46,588 nucleotides of DNA. Origin: Helicobacteraceae bacterium (GTDB taxonomy: Bacteria; Campylobacterota; Campylobacteria; Campylobacterales; Helicobacteraceae). The DNA lies in contig CAAGLK010000078.1 in the NCBI GenBank assembly GCA_900770765.1, positions 1 to 46,588 of the forward strand, read 5' to 3'. The notes beneath the pieces were generated by a model, which had not been told where the DNA came from, made no database searches, and saw nothing but the letters and a program-made list of their open reading frames with translations. The translations under genes were made by a program, and so were the position numbers. Positions 17,604-26,411 of the stretch are shown piece after piece (position 1 is the first letter of the stretch; the number at the start of each line of letters is the position of its first letter).

Positions 17604-18145
17604 TCTAATCCAATTCGTCCAAACATAGCCGCTTCAAGCGTTAAATTAAAGATTCTATACATTTGCATAAGTTTTATATCAACAAGTGGGTCAATAGACT
17701 GCAGTGTAAAGCTATTTTGCAAATTTGTATCAAACATCCATAAAAAGCAATCTTCACGCCCCAAAACAAGTTTAGCCCTCATAGCATCATTACTGCCGAT
17801 ATACCAGAAAAAGTATTTATTAGAAAACGCATTATCTAAATAATCACACAAAAGAGAAATTCGTGTTTCATCTTTATAAACTTTATCAATTTGTGGAAAA
17901 AGTGCGTTTATGCTTATAATTGGCACATACGGGCGATTATTTGTCGCGTTTATAGCATTTACTACATAGTTCATAAACCATTCCCTATCTTTATCGGTTA
18001 CTAAAATCGCACTTTCGCCGCTAAATATTTTTTGCAATGCCCTTTTTAATAATGGAATCCACTCAAATTTTCTCTCCTCAAGCCAAGTAGGATGACTTGC
18101 ATCATGTCGCAGAGTGTGTATCATCCAGCTTGATAAATCTTGCAT
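17600..18145 (-). CDS. Conserved Helicobacter hypothetical protein (HP1230-like)
   Basis: 181 residues with no signal peptide or membrane segment and no motif I recognise. Features are an N-terminal MIHTLRHDASHPTWLEER, aromatic-rich segments, and a C-terminal DIKLMQMYRIFNLTLEAAMFGRIGLE. It lies between lysC and holB with a 1-nt and a 4-nt overlap, the same place as HP1230 in H. pylori. The tight coupling to holB suggests, but does not show, a replication-related role. Confidence 0.7.
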   Translation of the reverse strand: MQDLSSWMIHTLRHDASHPTWLEERKFEWIPLLKRALQKIFSGESAILVTDKDREWFMNYVVNAINATNNRPYVPIISINALFPQIDKVYKDETRISLLCDYLDNAFSNKYFFWYIGSNDAMRAKLVLGREDCFLWMFDTNLQNSFTLQSIDPLVDIKLMQMYRIFNLTLEAAMFGRIGLE

Positions 18146-19350
18146 TATTTCTCTAGCTCATAAGTTGCATGTAGCGACCTTACGGCAAGTTCGGCATATT
18201 TTAGTGCGATAATCATTGATACTTTAATTTCGCTTGTGCTAATCATCATTATATTAATATTATCCGCCGCTAATGCCCCAAACGCCTTTGACGCCACGCC
18301 ACTATGGGACTTCATACCCACTCCTACAATTGACACTTTCGCAATATCGCTATCATAATCTATAGATTCCACACTTCCCTCAAACGCCTTTAAAACTCGC
18401 TTTGTCGCTTCAAGCTCTACTTCTGGAATCGTAAAGTCAATGTCAGTTTTACCATCTCTCCCAATGGTTTGCACTATCATATCTACATTGATATTTGCCT
18501 CACTTAATGCGCTAAAAATCTCCGCAGCAATACCTGGGCGATCTTCTACATTACAAATGCTTACTCTTGCTTGATTTTTATCTAATGCGATTCCACTTAC
18601 GATTGGGTGTTCCATAATTTCCTCCTCTTTTGTGATTAATGTCCCTTCATTTTGATTAAAGCTACTTCGTGTAACTAAATTCACGCTTAGTTTTTTTGCC
18701 ATCTCTACACTTCTATTTAATAGCACCTTTGCCCCCATAGAAGCAAGTTCAAGCATTTCATCATAGCTAATTTTATCTATCTTTTTAGCCTTTGGTTCAA
18801 TTCTAGGGTCTGTCGTATAGACGCCATCTACATCGGTATAAATCTCGCATAAATCCGCTTGCAACGCCCCAGCAAGTGCTACTGCACTTAAATCACTTCC
18901 GCCTCTTCCTAGGGTCGTTACTTCACCATCTTTTGTAACCCCTTGGAATCCTGCCACTACGATAATATAATCCTGTCCTAAAAGCTCATTTAAGCGAGTC
19001 GTGTCAATACTCTCAATCCTAGCCTTTGTGTGGCTAGAATCCGTAATAATCCCAGCTCCACGCCCACTTAGTGAAATAGCCTTAAAGCCCATTTCTTCTA
19101 ATGCAATAGCTAAAAGCGCACTAGTTACTCTCTCACCAGCACTTAGCACCATATCGCTCTCACGCAGATTTGGTAGCTTTGAAAAGTGCTTTGTAAATCC
19201 TAGCAGCTTATCCGTCTCACCACTCATAGCAGATACGACTACCACTAAGCCATGACCTCCCTTTTTAGTCTCTGCGACACGATTTGCGACATTTTGGATT
19301 CTATCGCAATCACCAACACTTGTCCCACCATACTTTTGCACTATTAACAT
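18145..19350 (-). CDS. lysC: Aspartate kinase
   Basis: LysC phosphorylates aspartate, the first step to lysine/diaminopimelate, threonine and methionine. The 401 residues show the amino-acid kinase start IVQKYGGTSVGD, the GFQGVTKDGEVTTLGRGGSDLSA motif, and two C-terminal ACT domains (about 260-401; EDRPGIAAEIFSAL and GVGMKSHSGVASKAF) for feedback control. The gene overlaps nudA and the HP1230-like gene by one base on each side. Confidence 0.95.
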   Translation of the reverse strand: MLIVQKYGGTSVGDCDRIQNVANRVAETKKGGHGLVVVVSAMSGETDKLLGFTKHFSKLPNLRESDMVLSAGERVTSALLAIALEEMGFKAISLSGRGAGIITDSSHTKARIESIDTTRLNELLGQDYIIVVAGFQGVTKDGEVTTLGRGGSDLSAVALAGALQADLCEIYTDVDGVYTTDPRIEPKAKKIDKISYDEMLELASMGAKVLLNRSVEMAKKLSVNLVTRSSFNQNEGTLITKEEEIMEHPIVSGIALDKNQARVSICNVEDRPGIAAEIFSALSEANINVDMIVQTIGRDGKTDIDFTIPEVELEATKRVLKAFEGSVESIDYDSDIAKVSIVGVGMKSHSGVASKAFGALAADNINIMMISTSEIKVSMIIALKYAELAVRSLHATYELEK

Positions 19351-19823
19351 TACAAATACCCCTTTCTTTTAAAATATTCTAAAACTTGCTTATAAACAGC
19401 GCGTTTAAAATAAGTTATGTGATTAAAAAGCTCATCTAATCCTACAAATTTATACTCATCAAACTCAGGCTCTTTTGTGTTTATATTTATCACACCATCA
19501 TCTTGCAGACGCACTAAAAAATACTTTTGAATCTGCCCATCGTAAGGATACATTTTTTTAACCACAGCTTTAGGGAAATCATAGCTAATCCAGCTAGGAT
19601 ACTCTGTGATAATATCCACTTTATCAGTGCCAATTTCCTCTTTTAACTCCCTAAATAACGCCTCTCTTGGCGTCTCGCTTTTATCGATTCCGCCTTGTGG
19701 AAATTGCCAAGCATTTTTAATATCAGTGCGACTAGCGATAAATAGCTCACAAGTTAAAGGATATTTAGGAGATAGGATTACAGCCGCTACATTTGGGCGA
19801 TAAGTTTTTACTTCCTTCCTCAA
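19350..19823 (-). CDS. nudA: RNA pyrophosphohydrolase / Nudix hydrolase
   Basis: 157 residues with a complete Nudix box: GGIDKSETPREALFREL continuing KEEIG (about 42-63). The flanking FPQGG, YDFPKAVVKKMYPYDGQIQKYFLVRL and the C-terminal FKRAVYKQVLEYF fit RppH/NudA, which removes pyrophosphate from 5'-triphosphate RNA or cleaves dinucleoside polyphosphates. In H. pylori the equivalent gene (HP1228, once called invA) also stands first in this cluster. TTG at 19823 is the start, six bases after AAAGGA. Confidence 0.88.
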   Translation of the reverse strand: MRKEVKTYRPNVAAVILSPKYPLTCELFIASRTDIKNAWQFPQGGIDKSETPREALFRELKEEIGTDKVDIITEYPSWISYDFPKAVVKKMYPYDGQIQKYFLVRLQDDGVININTKEPEFDEYKFVGLDELFNHITYFKRAVYKQVLEYFKRKGYL

Positions 19824-19935
19824 AATATTTCCTTTGTTAAAAAATGGACGGAATAATAAAATAAAAGTTTTTAAATGCAGTTGATATTAAGTTAAATTTT
19901 TATAAAATCCGCAAATTTTTTTGGGTTAGGATATT

Positions 19936-20649
19936 TTGGCAAAACTTAATAAAAATGTGGATGAAGCGAAGCGGAATCCTGTAAGGCAATCGCAAATTGA
20001 CATTAGGCAGACACAAAGGCAAAAAGACAAGCAAAATAGAATCTTAAAAGTAGCTTATGATATGTTTTTGCAAAACGGCTATAGAAAAACAAGCCTACAA
20101 ATGATAGTGAAAGAAACAGGCGGCTCACTAGCTACAATTTATAAGATTTTCAAGGATAAAAAAACGCTTTTTTCAGAAACAATTAAAGAAAAAGGGCAAG
20201 AATTTGTGGAATCGCTAAATGATGATTTTTCTAAAATCACCACTTCTAAACTATCTTTAGAGGAATATTTTTATCTTATAGGAATGCGGCTTTTAGTGCA
20301 AATTGTGGATAAAGAAAGCATTGCATTTAGGCGGCTAATGATAGTTGAGGGCTATGATAATATAGAATTAATGGAGGCCTTTCATAATCATTATGTAGAA
20401 AACATAAAAAAAGCGTTTTTAAAGGGCTTGGAGCATTATAATAAGACGCAGAATTTAGGGATTAAAAATATTGAAGAAAGCATGCTATTTTTTGCAAATT
20501 TAATTTTACACCCTTATCTTTTAGATTCTGTAAGTTGGCAGAATTTCACACCACCTAGCAAAGGTGAAATGGAAAAAAATATTAAAAAAGGCATTAAAAT
20601 CTTTATGCTTTATTTACAAAATTACAAGGAGATAGAAAATGCAAATTGA
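19936..20649 (+). CDS. TetR-family transcriptional regulator
   Basis: 237 residues with a TetR helix-turn-helix at about 34-80 (RILKVAYDMFLQNGYRKTSL, then GGSLATIYKIFKDKKTLF) and an all-helical C-terminal ligand domain. An unusually long charged stretch of about 30 residues precedes the DNA-binding domain. Start is TTG at 19936 with TTAGGAT upstream; a TATAAA at 19901-19906 could be its -10. The gene is divergent from nudA and its end overlaps gatC by 11 nt, so it may be co-transcribed with gatC. No efflux or target operon is adjacent, so the ligand is unknown. Confidence 0.85.
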   Translation: MAKLNKNVDEAKRNPVRQSQIDIRQTQRQKDKQNRILKVAYDMFLQNGYRKTSLQMIVKETGGSLATIYKIFKDKKTLFSETIKEKGQEFVESLNDDFSKITTSKLSLEEYFYLIGMRLLVQIVDKESIAFRRLMIVEGYDNIELMEAFHNHYVENIKKAFLKGLEHYNKTQNLGIKNIEESMLFFANLILHPYLLDSVSWQNFTPPSKGEMEKNIKKGIKIFMLYLQNYKEIENAN

Positions 20650-20929
20650 CACGCAATTAATAGAGAGGCTAAGCAAACTAGGTGGAATCGCACTAAATGA
20701 AAAAGAGCAAGAAGTAGCTAAGGCAAATTTAAGCGAGATTGTAAATTTCGTAGAAAACATAAATAGCCTAGATTTAGATGGAATCCCAGCTTCTTTTAAT
20801 GTGCTAGATTCCACGCTACAAATGCGAGAAGATGTGGCAGTAGATAAAAGCACAATCGCAAAAAGCATCCTAGAACACGCCCCAAAAGCCGAAGACAACT
20901 TCTTTATTGTACCAAAGATTATTGAGTAA
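20639..20929 (+). CDS. gatC: Aspartyl/glutamyl-tRNA amidotransferase subunit C
   Basis: 96 residues with GatC hallmarks: LIERLSKLGGIALNEKE near the start, NLSEIVNFVENINSLDLDGI, then MREDVAVDK and APKAEDNFFIVPKIIE at the C-terminus. GatC stabilises GatAB, which amidates mischarged Asp-tRNA(Asn) and Glu-tRNA(Gln). gatA and gatB are not nearby, which is common in this group. The ATG lies within the end of the TetR gene, with AAGGAG ahead of it. Confidence 0.9.
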   Translation: MQIDTQLIERLSKLGGIALNEKEQEVAKANLSEIVNFVENINSLDLDGIPASFNVLDSTLQMREDVAVDKSTIAKSILEHAPKAEDNFFIVPKIIE

Positions 20930-21029
20930 AACTTTTAAAGATTCCATCGCTATTGGTTTAATGGTTATTTAAAAGCTAAATTTATTTAAATTTTTTTATT
21001 TACATAGAATATTTTTAAATAACTTTAGA

Positions 21030-21035
21030 TATAGT
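21030..21035 (+). promoter_or_regulatory. Candidate -10 box for the small protein-speA-cysE operon
   Basis: TATAGT preceded by strongly AT-rich DNA in the 132-bp gap after gatC; transcription would start near 21042, 20 bp before the ATG at 21062. Only a short-motif match. No sigma-54 or sigma-28 consensus was seen there. Confidence 0.3.
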
Positions 21036-21061
21036 TTTAATATTTGTTTAAAGGATAAGTA

Positions 21062-21280
21062 ATGGTTAGTGGAATCTCAAATGGACTTTATGGAAATGCT
21101 ATGTATAACGCACAAAGTGGAATCTCTAATAATATGCAAAATATAGATAATGCAAATAATCAAGACTTAATGCAATCAATCCCACAGCAAATAGTCGCAC
21201 AAAATGGCGTGGATGCGAACGCACAAAGTGCAAAAACACAGGATTCTATGTATCAAAGTCTTTTAGATATTAAAGCGTAG
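21062..21280 (+). CDS. Small Asn/Gln-rich protein of unknown function upstream of speA
   Basis: 72 residues with an excellent ribosome-binding site (AAGGAT, 7 nt before ATG) and only 11 bp before speA, so translation is credible. It is rich in Asn, Gln, Ala and Ser, has no Cys, no signal peptide and no hydrophobic segment. The stretch NNMQNIDNANNQDL resembles the Asn/Ala-rich helical ends seen in flagellar axial proteins, but this is a weak resemblance and no function is assigned. It is probably disordered or helical and co-transcribed with speA. Confidence 0.6.
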   Translation: MVSGISNGLYGNAMYNAQSGISNNMQNIDNANNQDLMQSIPQQIVAQNGVDANAQSAKTQDSMYQSLLDIKA

Positions 21281-21291
21281 GGCTTTTAGAG

Positions 21292-23148
21292 ATGGTTGAT
21301 TATGGAATTAATTATTGGGGCAAGGATGATTTTATAATTGAAGATGGGCAAGTTAAGGTAAATTTCGCTAATAAGCCAGCTTTAATTAATATCGTAAAAC
21401 AAGTGCGTGAAGATGGCTATAGAGGGCCGCTTTTGCTGCGATTCCCGCATTTAGCTAGAAAGCAAGTGGAAAAAATATTTACTAGCTTTGAGAATTCCAT
21501 AAAAGAGCATCATTATAAGGGCAAGTTTAAGGCTGTTTTCCCCATAAAAGTTAATCATTATCCAAATTTTATTTTACCACTTATGGATAGCACAAAGCAC
21601 CGCTGCTATGGGCTTGAAGCTGGGAGTAAATCTGAGCTAATTATCGCTATGAGTTATACAAATGATAACTCGCCAATTACCGTAAATGGCTTTAAAGATA
21701 AGGAGATGATTTCACTAGGTTTTATTGCCGCAAAAATGGGGCATGATATAACCTTGACAATTGAGGGGCTAAACGAGCTTGAGACAATTATTGAAGTAGC
21801 AAAAACTATGGGAGAGCCTTATCCTAGCATAGGACTTAGAATCCGCCTTCATAGCACAGGCATTGGCACTTGGGCTAAGAGTGGGGGGATTAATTCTAAA
21901 TTTGGCTTGACGGCTACTGAGCTTGTGGAGGCGATTTCGCTATTGCAAAAAAACAAGCTTTTAGAGCAATTTACTATGATTCACTTCCACATAGGAAGCC
22001 AGATTAGCGACATAGCACCGCTTAAAAAGGCACTGCGAGAGGCTGGGAATATCTACGCTGAGCTGCGTAAAATGGGTGCTAAGAATCTAAAAAGTGTAAA
22101 TATCGGCGGCGGCTTAGCAGTAGAATATGCTCAACATGAAAATAAGCAGAATCGCAACTACACTCTAGCGGAATTTAGTAGCGATGTGGTGTTTTTATTA
22201 AAAGAAATTGCAAAAAATAAAAAAGAATTAGAGCCTGATATTTTCATAGAATCTGGGCGGTATGTCTCTGCTAGTCATGCTGTGCTAATCACGCCTGTTT
22301 TAGAGCTATTTTCACAAGAATACGATGAAAAAGCACTGCATTTAAAGGATAAGAATCCGCCTTTAGTTGAGGAACTGCTTGATTTATACAACACCATTAA
22401 TGAACGCTATGCCATTGAGTATTTACACGATAGCCTTGACCACATGGAGTCGCTTCTTACGCTGTTTGATTTAGGCTATATTGACTTGCAAGATAGGAGT
22501 AATACTGAGGTTTTAGTGCATTTGATTATTAAAAAGGTTATTAGAATCTTAAAGCATAAAAATCATAGTGATATTATTAGAATCCAAGAGCAAGTGCAAG
22601 AGCGGTATTTGCTAAATTGTAGCTTTTTTCAAAGTCTGCCAGATTATTGGGGGCTGGAGCAGAATTTCCCTGTGATTCCACTTGATAGGCTAAATAAAAG
22701 ACCTACTAGAAGTGCGAGTTTGTGGGATATAACTTGCGATAGCGATGGGGAAATTGCCTTTGATAAAAATGCGCCGCTATTTTTGCATGATATTGATGTA
22801 AATAAAGAGGAGTATTTTTTAGGATTCTTTCTAGTTGGGGCGTATCAAGAGGTGCTTGGTATGCGGCATAATCTATTCACTCATCCTACGGAATTTAGCG
22901 TTGTGTTTGATGAAGAAGAGGGGACTTATGAGATTGAAAATCTGCTTGAAGCACAGACGATTTTAGATGTGCTTGATGATTTAGATTATGATACAAAAGA
23001 AATTGAGAGGAATCTTAAACAACGCTTAGAAGATAGTGATAAAATTAGCGATGAGGCTAAAAAAGAGATTCTAGGGCAGCTTTATGTAATGCTTAGCGAA
23101 AATGGCTATTTAAGGACGGTGTTTAAAAGTGGAGGCGAGCAGTCTTAA
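21292..23148 (+). CDS. speA: Biosynthetic arginine decarboxylase
   Basis: PLP enzyme of 618 residues converting arginine to agmatine for polyamine synthesis. The alanine-racemase-fold barrel contains the Schiff-base Lys in VFPIKVNHYPN (about residue 85), the HFHIGSQ motif, VNIGGGLAVEY and FIESGRYVSASHAV. The length fits the SpeA family (about 610-660). The N-terminus VDYGINYWGKDDF is also typical. Its stop overlaps the cysE start (TAATG). Confidence 0.94.
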   Translation: MVDYGINYWGKDDFIIEDGQVKVNFANKPALINIVKQVREDGYRGPLLLRFPHLARKQVEKIFTSFENSIKEHHYKGKFKAVFPIKVNHYPNFILPLMDSTKHRCYGLEAGSKSELIIAMSYTNDNSPITVNGFKDKEMISLGFIAAKMGHDITLTIEGLNELETIIEVAKTMGEPYPSIGLRIRLHSTGIGTWAKSGGINSKFGLTATELVEAISLLQKNKLLEQFTMIHFHIGSQISDIAPLKKALREAGNIYAELRKMGAKNLKSVNIGGGLAVEYAQHENKQNRNYTLAEFSSDVVFLLKEIAKNKKELEPDIFIESGRYVSASHAVLITPVLELFSQEYDEKALHLKDKNPPLVEELLDLYNTINERYAIEYLHDSLDHMESLLTLFDLGYIDLQDRSNTEVLVHLIIKKVIRILKHKNHSDIIRIQEQVQERYLLNCSFFQSLPDYWGLEQNFPVIPLDRLNKRPTRSASLWDITCDSDGEIAFDKNAPLFLHDIDVNKEEYFLGFFLVGAYQEVLGMRHNLFTHPTEFSVVFDEEEGTYEIENLLEAQTILDVLDDLDYDTKEIERNLKQRLEDSDKISDEAKKEILGQLYVMLSENGYLRTVFKSGGEQS

Positions 23149-23843
23149 TGTATGCGACTACGCTTTTTGGGAAAATTAAAGAGGATTTTGCGGTGATTTT
23201 AGAAAAAGACCCAGCTATTAACTCTAAAGTGGAATTGTTTTTTAACTATCCTGGGCTTGTGGCGTTGGTGCATTATAGAATCGCACATGTGCTTTATAAT
23301 AAGGGTTTTAGGATTCTAGCTAGAATCTTTATGGGATTTACGCAGTGGATTACTAATATTGATATTCACCCTGCTTGTAAAATCGGCAATCGTGTGTTTA
23401 TTGACCACGGCGTGGGAGTGGTAATTGGCGAGACGGCTGAGGTGGGAAATGAAGTTACAATTTATCAAGGAGTAAGCCTTGGCGGCGTGAGTTTAGAGCG
23501 GACAAAGCGGCATCCTACCATTGAAGATAGCGTAATTATCGGTGCTGGGGCAAAAGTGCTTGGGAATATCACAATTGGGGCGAATTCTAAAATAGGGGCG
23601 AATTCTGTAGTTATCCGTGATGTGCCGCCAAATTCCACTGCTGTTGGGATTCCAGCTAAGAATATTATTAAGGGCAAGAGTAATGATTTAAATAAGATTC
23701 CAGATATTGGATGGCAGCTTTTTATTTATTTGCAAAAACGCCTAGAATTGCTAGAGAGTCAAATTAAATGCGATGGTGATTATGCGGAATCTTTAGAAAA
23801 ATTAGAGAGTGTATATAAAGAATTTTTAAAGGAAAAATTATAA
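23148..23843 (+). CDS. cysE: Serine O-acetyltransferase
   Basis: 231 residues: a short helical N-terminal part, then a left-handed beta-helix of hexapeptide repeats from about 80 to 180 (IHPACKIGNRVFIDHG, GVVIGETAEVG, VIIGAGAKVLGNITIG), closing with DVPPNSTAVGIPAKNI. CysE makes O-acetylserine for cysteine synthesis; the catalytic HG of FIDHGVGVVIGE is present. It is coupled to speA by a one-base overlap. Confidence 0.92.
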   Translation: MYATTLFGKIKEDFAVILEKDPAINSKVELFFNYPGLVALVHYRIAHVLYNKGFRILARIFMGFTQWITNIDIHPACKIGNRVFIDHGVGVVIGETAEVGNEVTIYQGVSLGGVSLERTKRHPTIEDSVIIGAGAKVLGNITIGANSKIGANSVVIRDVPPNSTAVGIPAKNIIKGKSNDLNKIPDIGWQLFIYLQKRLELLESQIKCDGDYAESLEKLESVYKEFLKEKL

Positions 23844-23870
23844 GGATTACCTTTTAAAAAAGGAGGGGAA

Positions 23871-24458
23871 ATGATAGAGTGGGACGATGCTTATAGTATT
23901 CATAATGCACATATTGACGCACAGCATAAAAAGCTATTTGATTTGACAAAACAAGCTTATGCTATGGTAAATCATCGTGTAAGTGCTGAAGAGATTCGGG
24001 CGGTTTTAGTGGAATTCTTTGGCTATATAAAAGAGCATTTTAGAGATGAAGAAACTTATATGCAAGCAATTGATTACCCACGACTTGCAGAACACAAAAA
24101 GATTCATAATGAAATTACACAAAGTATGGTTTTACTAATTAAAGAGGTAAAAAATGCTAATGATATGAAAGAGAAGCTGCTAATTATCGCTAAAAAGTGG
24201 CTACTAGAGCATATTTTAAAAGAAGATATGAAAATAGAAAAATATAGGCGAAGTCTGCTAACAGGCGGCGCTGGGCAAAGTTGTGAGCTAAATGGGTCAA
24301 TTGAACTTGCTACTGAGGTGTATTTTTATACTTGTGCATGTCCTGGGAAAATCCATGATGTGCCGCTTGATATTCATAAAAGGGTGATTCAAGGTGAGAA
24401 ATTCCGCTGCAAAGAGTGTAAAAGAGATATAATTTTTGCTAGAGTGCAAAAAATCTAA
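23871..24458 (+). CDS. Bacteriohemerythrin with C-terminal zinc-ribbon-like tail
   Basis: 195 residues. The N-terminal domain has all diiron ligands of a hemerythrin: His19, His56, Glu60, His75, His79, His114 and Asp119, so it should bind oxygen reversibly (or nitric oxide). The last 60 residues add CxC (Cys155, Cys157) and CKEC (Cys180, Cys183), spaced like a small zinc-ribbon or rubredoxin-like metal site. This second module is not part of the standard hemerythrin fold. Ribosome-binding site AGGAGG is close to consensus. It lies between cysE and transketolase, all in one direction. Confidence 0.85.
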   Translation: MIEWDDAYSIHNAHIDAQHKKLFDLTKQAYAMVNHRVSAEEIRAVLVEFFGYIKEHFRDEETYMQAIDYPRLAEHKKIHNEITQSMVLLIKEVKNANDMKEKLLIIAKKWLLEHILKEDMKIEKYRRSLLTGGAGQSCELNGSIELATEVYFYTCACPGKIHDVPLDIHKRVIQGEKFRCKECKRDIIFARVQKI

Positions 24459-24470
24459 AAAAGGAAAAAA

Positions 24471-26405
24471 ATGCTAGATAAATTAGAGTTAAAAGAATAT
24501 CAATTAATGGCAAATTCTCTGCGATTTTTATGTGCCGATATGGTGCAAAATGCTAATAGTGGGCATCCAGGGGCGCCGATGGGCTTAAGCGATATTGCTG
24601 TGGTTTTAGGATTCCACCTTAAGCTAAATCCTAAGAATCCTAGCTGGATTAATAGAGACCGCTTAGTCTTTAGCGGTGGGCATGCATCAGCGCTTGTTTA
24701 TTCGCTTCTGCATTTATGGGGATTTCAGGTAAGTTTGGACGACCTTAAAAACTTTAGAAAATTTGGCTCAAAAACGCCAGGACACCCAGAATACAAGCAC
24801 ACACAAGGCGTAGAAATCACCACAGGGCCGCTAGGGCAGGGGGTGGCAAATGCGGTGGGCTTTGCGATGGCATCTAAACTAGCGGCAAATATGTTAGGAA
24901 GTGAGCTTATAAATCATAAAGTGTATTGTTTATGTGGTGATGGCGACTTGCAAGAGGGTATTTCCTATGAAGCGGCATCTCTTGCTGGGCATCATAATTT
25001 AGATAATTTAATTTTAATTTATGATAGTAATAATATTACCATTGAAGGCGATTGTAGCGTGGCATTTAGTGAAAGCGTGGAATCGCGCTTTAAGGCTCAA
25101 GGCTGGGAAGTGCTAAATATTAATGGACATGATTTTTTAGAAATTGACTCTGCGTTGGAATCTGCAAAAAAGGCTAAAAAACCCGTGCTAATAATTGCAA
25201 AAACACAAATCGCAAAAGGCTCTCTAAATTTATGCGGCTCTCATAAAAGCCATGGCGCACCTTTAGGCGAGAGTGAAATTAAAGCATCAAAAGAAGCGTT
25301 AGGATTCAACCCAGATTCTACATTTTTTATCCCAGAAGCTGTGAAATTACGCTTTCAAAACACGGCGGAGCTTGGCGAGTTAGAAAATCACGCTTGGCAA
25401 AAAATCTATGAAAAAAGCGATAAAAAAGGGCTTTTAGAATCCTTATTAAATCCTAATTTTAACGCTATTAAATACCCTGATTTTAGCGGTAAAACTAGTT
25501 TGGCTACGCGTGTGAGTAATGGAGAGATTTTAAATGCTATATCTCAAGCATTGCCCGGCTTTATCGGCGGAAGCGCGGATTTAGCCCCTTCAAATAACAC
25601 GGAGCTTAAAGGCGCTGGCGATTTCCCAAGCGGTAAGAATCTGCACTTTGGAATCCGTGAGCACGCAATGGGTGCGATTACTAATGCGTTGGCTAATTAT
25701 GGGCTTTTCTTGCCATTTTGTGCGACCTTTTTTGTCTTTAGCGATTATTTGAGTGGTGCTATTCGTGTGGCGTCTCTTATGAAATCTAAGCTATTTTATA
25801 TCTTTACGCACGATTCTATCGGCGTAGGAGAAGATGGCGCGACACATGAGCCAATAGAGCAGCTAAGCCACCTTAGAGCTATGCCTAATTTATGCGTATT
25901 TCGCCCTAGTGATGCGCTTGAAAATATCGCTTGTTGGCAAGTTGCGCTTAATTTAGAATCGCCAAGTGCGTTTGTGCTATCGCGTCAAAATTTGCCTATT
26001 TTGGATTCTGTGAGAGCGGATTTAGTAGCAAAAGGTGCGTATGTTAAAGTGGAATCTAAAGTGGCAAAAGAGCCGCGAATCACGCTTTTAGCAAGTGGTA
26101 GCGAGGTGAGTTTAGCTATAAATGCGGCAAAAGAGTTAGAAAAATGTGGAATCGCAGCAGCGGTTGTTAGTATGCCTTGCTTTGATTTATTCTTAAAACA
26201 ATCTAAAAGCTATAAGGATTCTATCTTAAAAGGCAAGGTTTTAGGCATTGAAGCCGCTCGAGGTTTAGAGCTTGGGCTATTTTGTGATGAGAGAATTTGT
26301 ATGGATAGCTTTGGCGCAAGTGGAAGTGGGGAAGCTTTATTTAAACATTTTGGCTTTAGTTTGGAATTTGTTGTGAAAGTAGCAAAAGAAATGTTGGAAT
26401 CTTAA
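24471..26405 (+). CDS. tkt: Transketolase
   Basis: 644 residues with the family signatures ANSGHPGAPMGLSDI (about 27-41), the thiamine pyrophosphate motif GDGDLQEGISYEA, and THDSIGVGEDGATHEPIEQL in the pyrimidine-binding domain. It transfers two-carbon units in the non-oxidative pentose phosphate pathway. It is followed after 6 bp by the AddB-like gene, the arrangement I recall for H. pylori HP1088-HP1089. Confidence 0.95.
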   Translation: MLDKLELKEYQLMANSLRFLCADMVQNANSGHPGAPMGLSDIAVVLGFHLKLNPKNPSWINRDRLVFSGGHASALVYSLLHLWGFQVSLDDLKNFRKFGSKTPGHPEYKHTQGVEITTGPLGQGVANAVGFAMASKLAANMLGSELINHKVYCLCGDGDLQEGISYEAASLAGHHNLDNLILIYDSNNITIEGDCSVAFSESVESRFKAQGWEVLNINGHDFLEIDSALESAKKAKKPVLIIAKTQIAKGSLNLCGSHKSHGAPLGESEIKASKEALGFNPDSTFFIPEAVKLRFQNTAELGELENHAWQKIYEKSDKKGLLESLLNPNFNAIKYPDFSGKTSLATRVSNGEILNAISQALPGFIGGSADLAPSNNTELKGAGDFPSGKNLHFGIREHAMGAITNALANYGLFLPFCATFFVFSDYLSGAIRVASLMKSKLFYIFTHDSIGVGEDGATHEPIEQLSHLRAMPNLCVFRPSDALENIACWQVALNLESPSAFVLSRQNLPILDSVRADLVAKGAYVKVESKVAKEPRITLLASGSEVSLAINAAKELEKCGIAAAVVSMPCFDLFLKQSKSYKDSILKGKVLGIEAARGLELGLFCDERICMDSFGASGSGEALFKHFGFSLEFVVKVAKEMLES

Positions 26406-26411
26406 AGCTCT

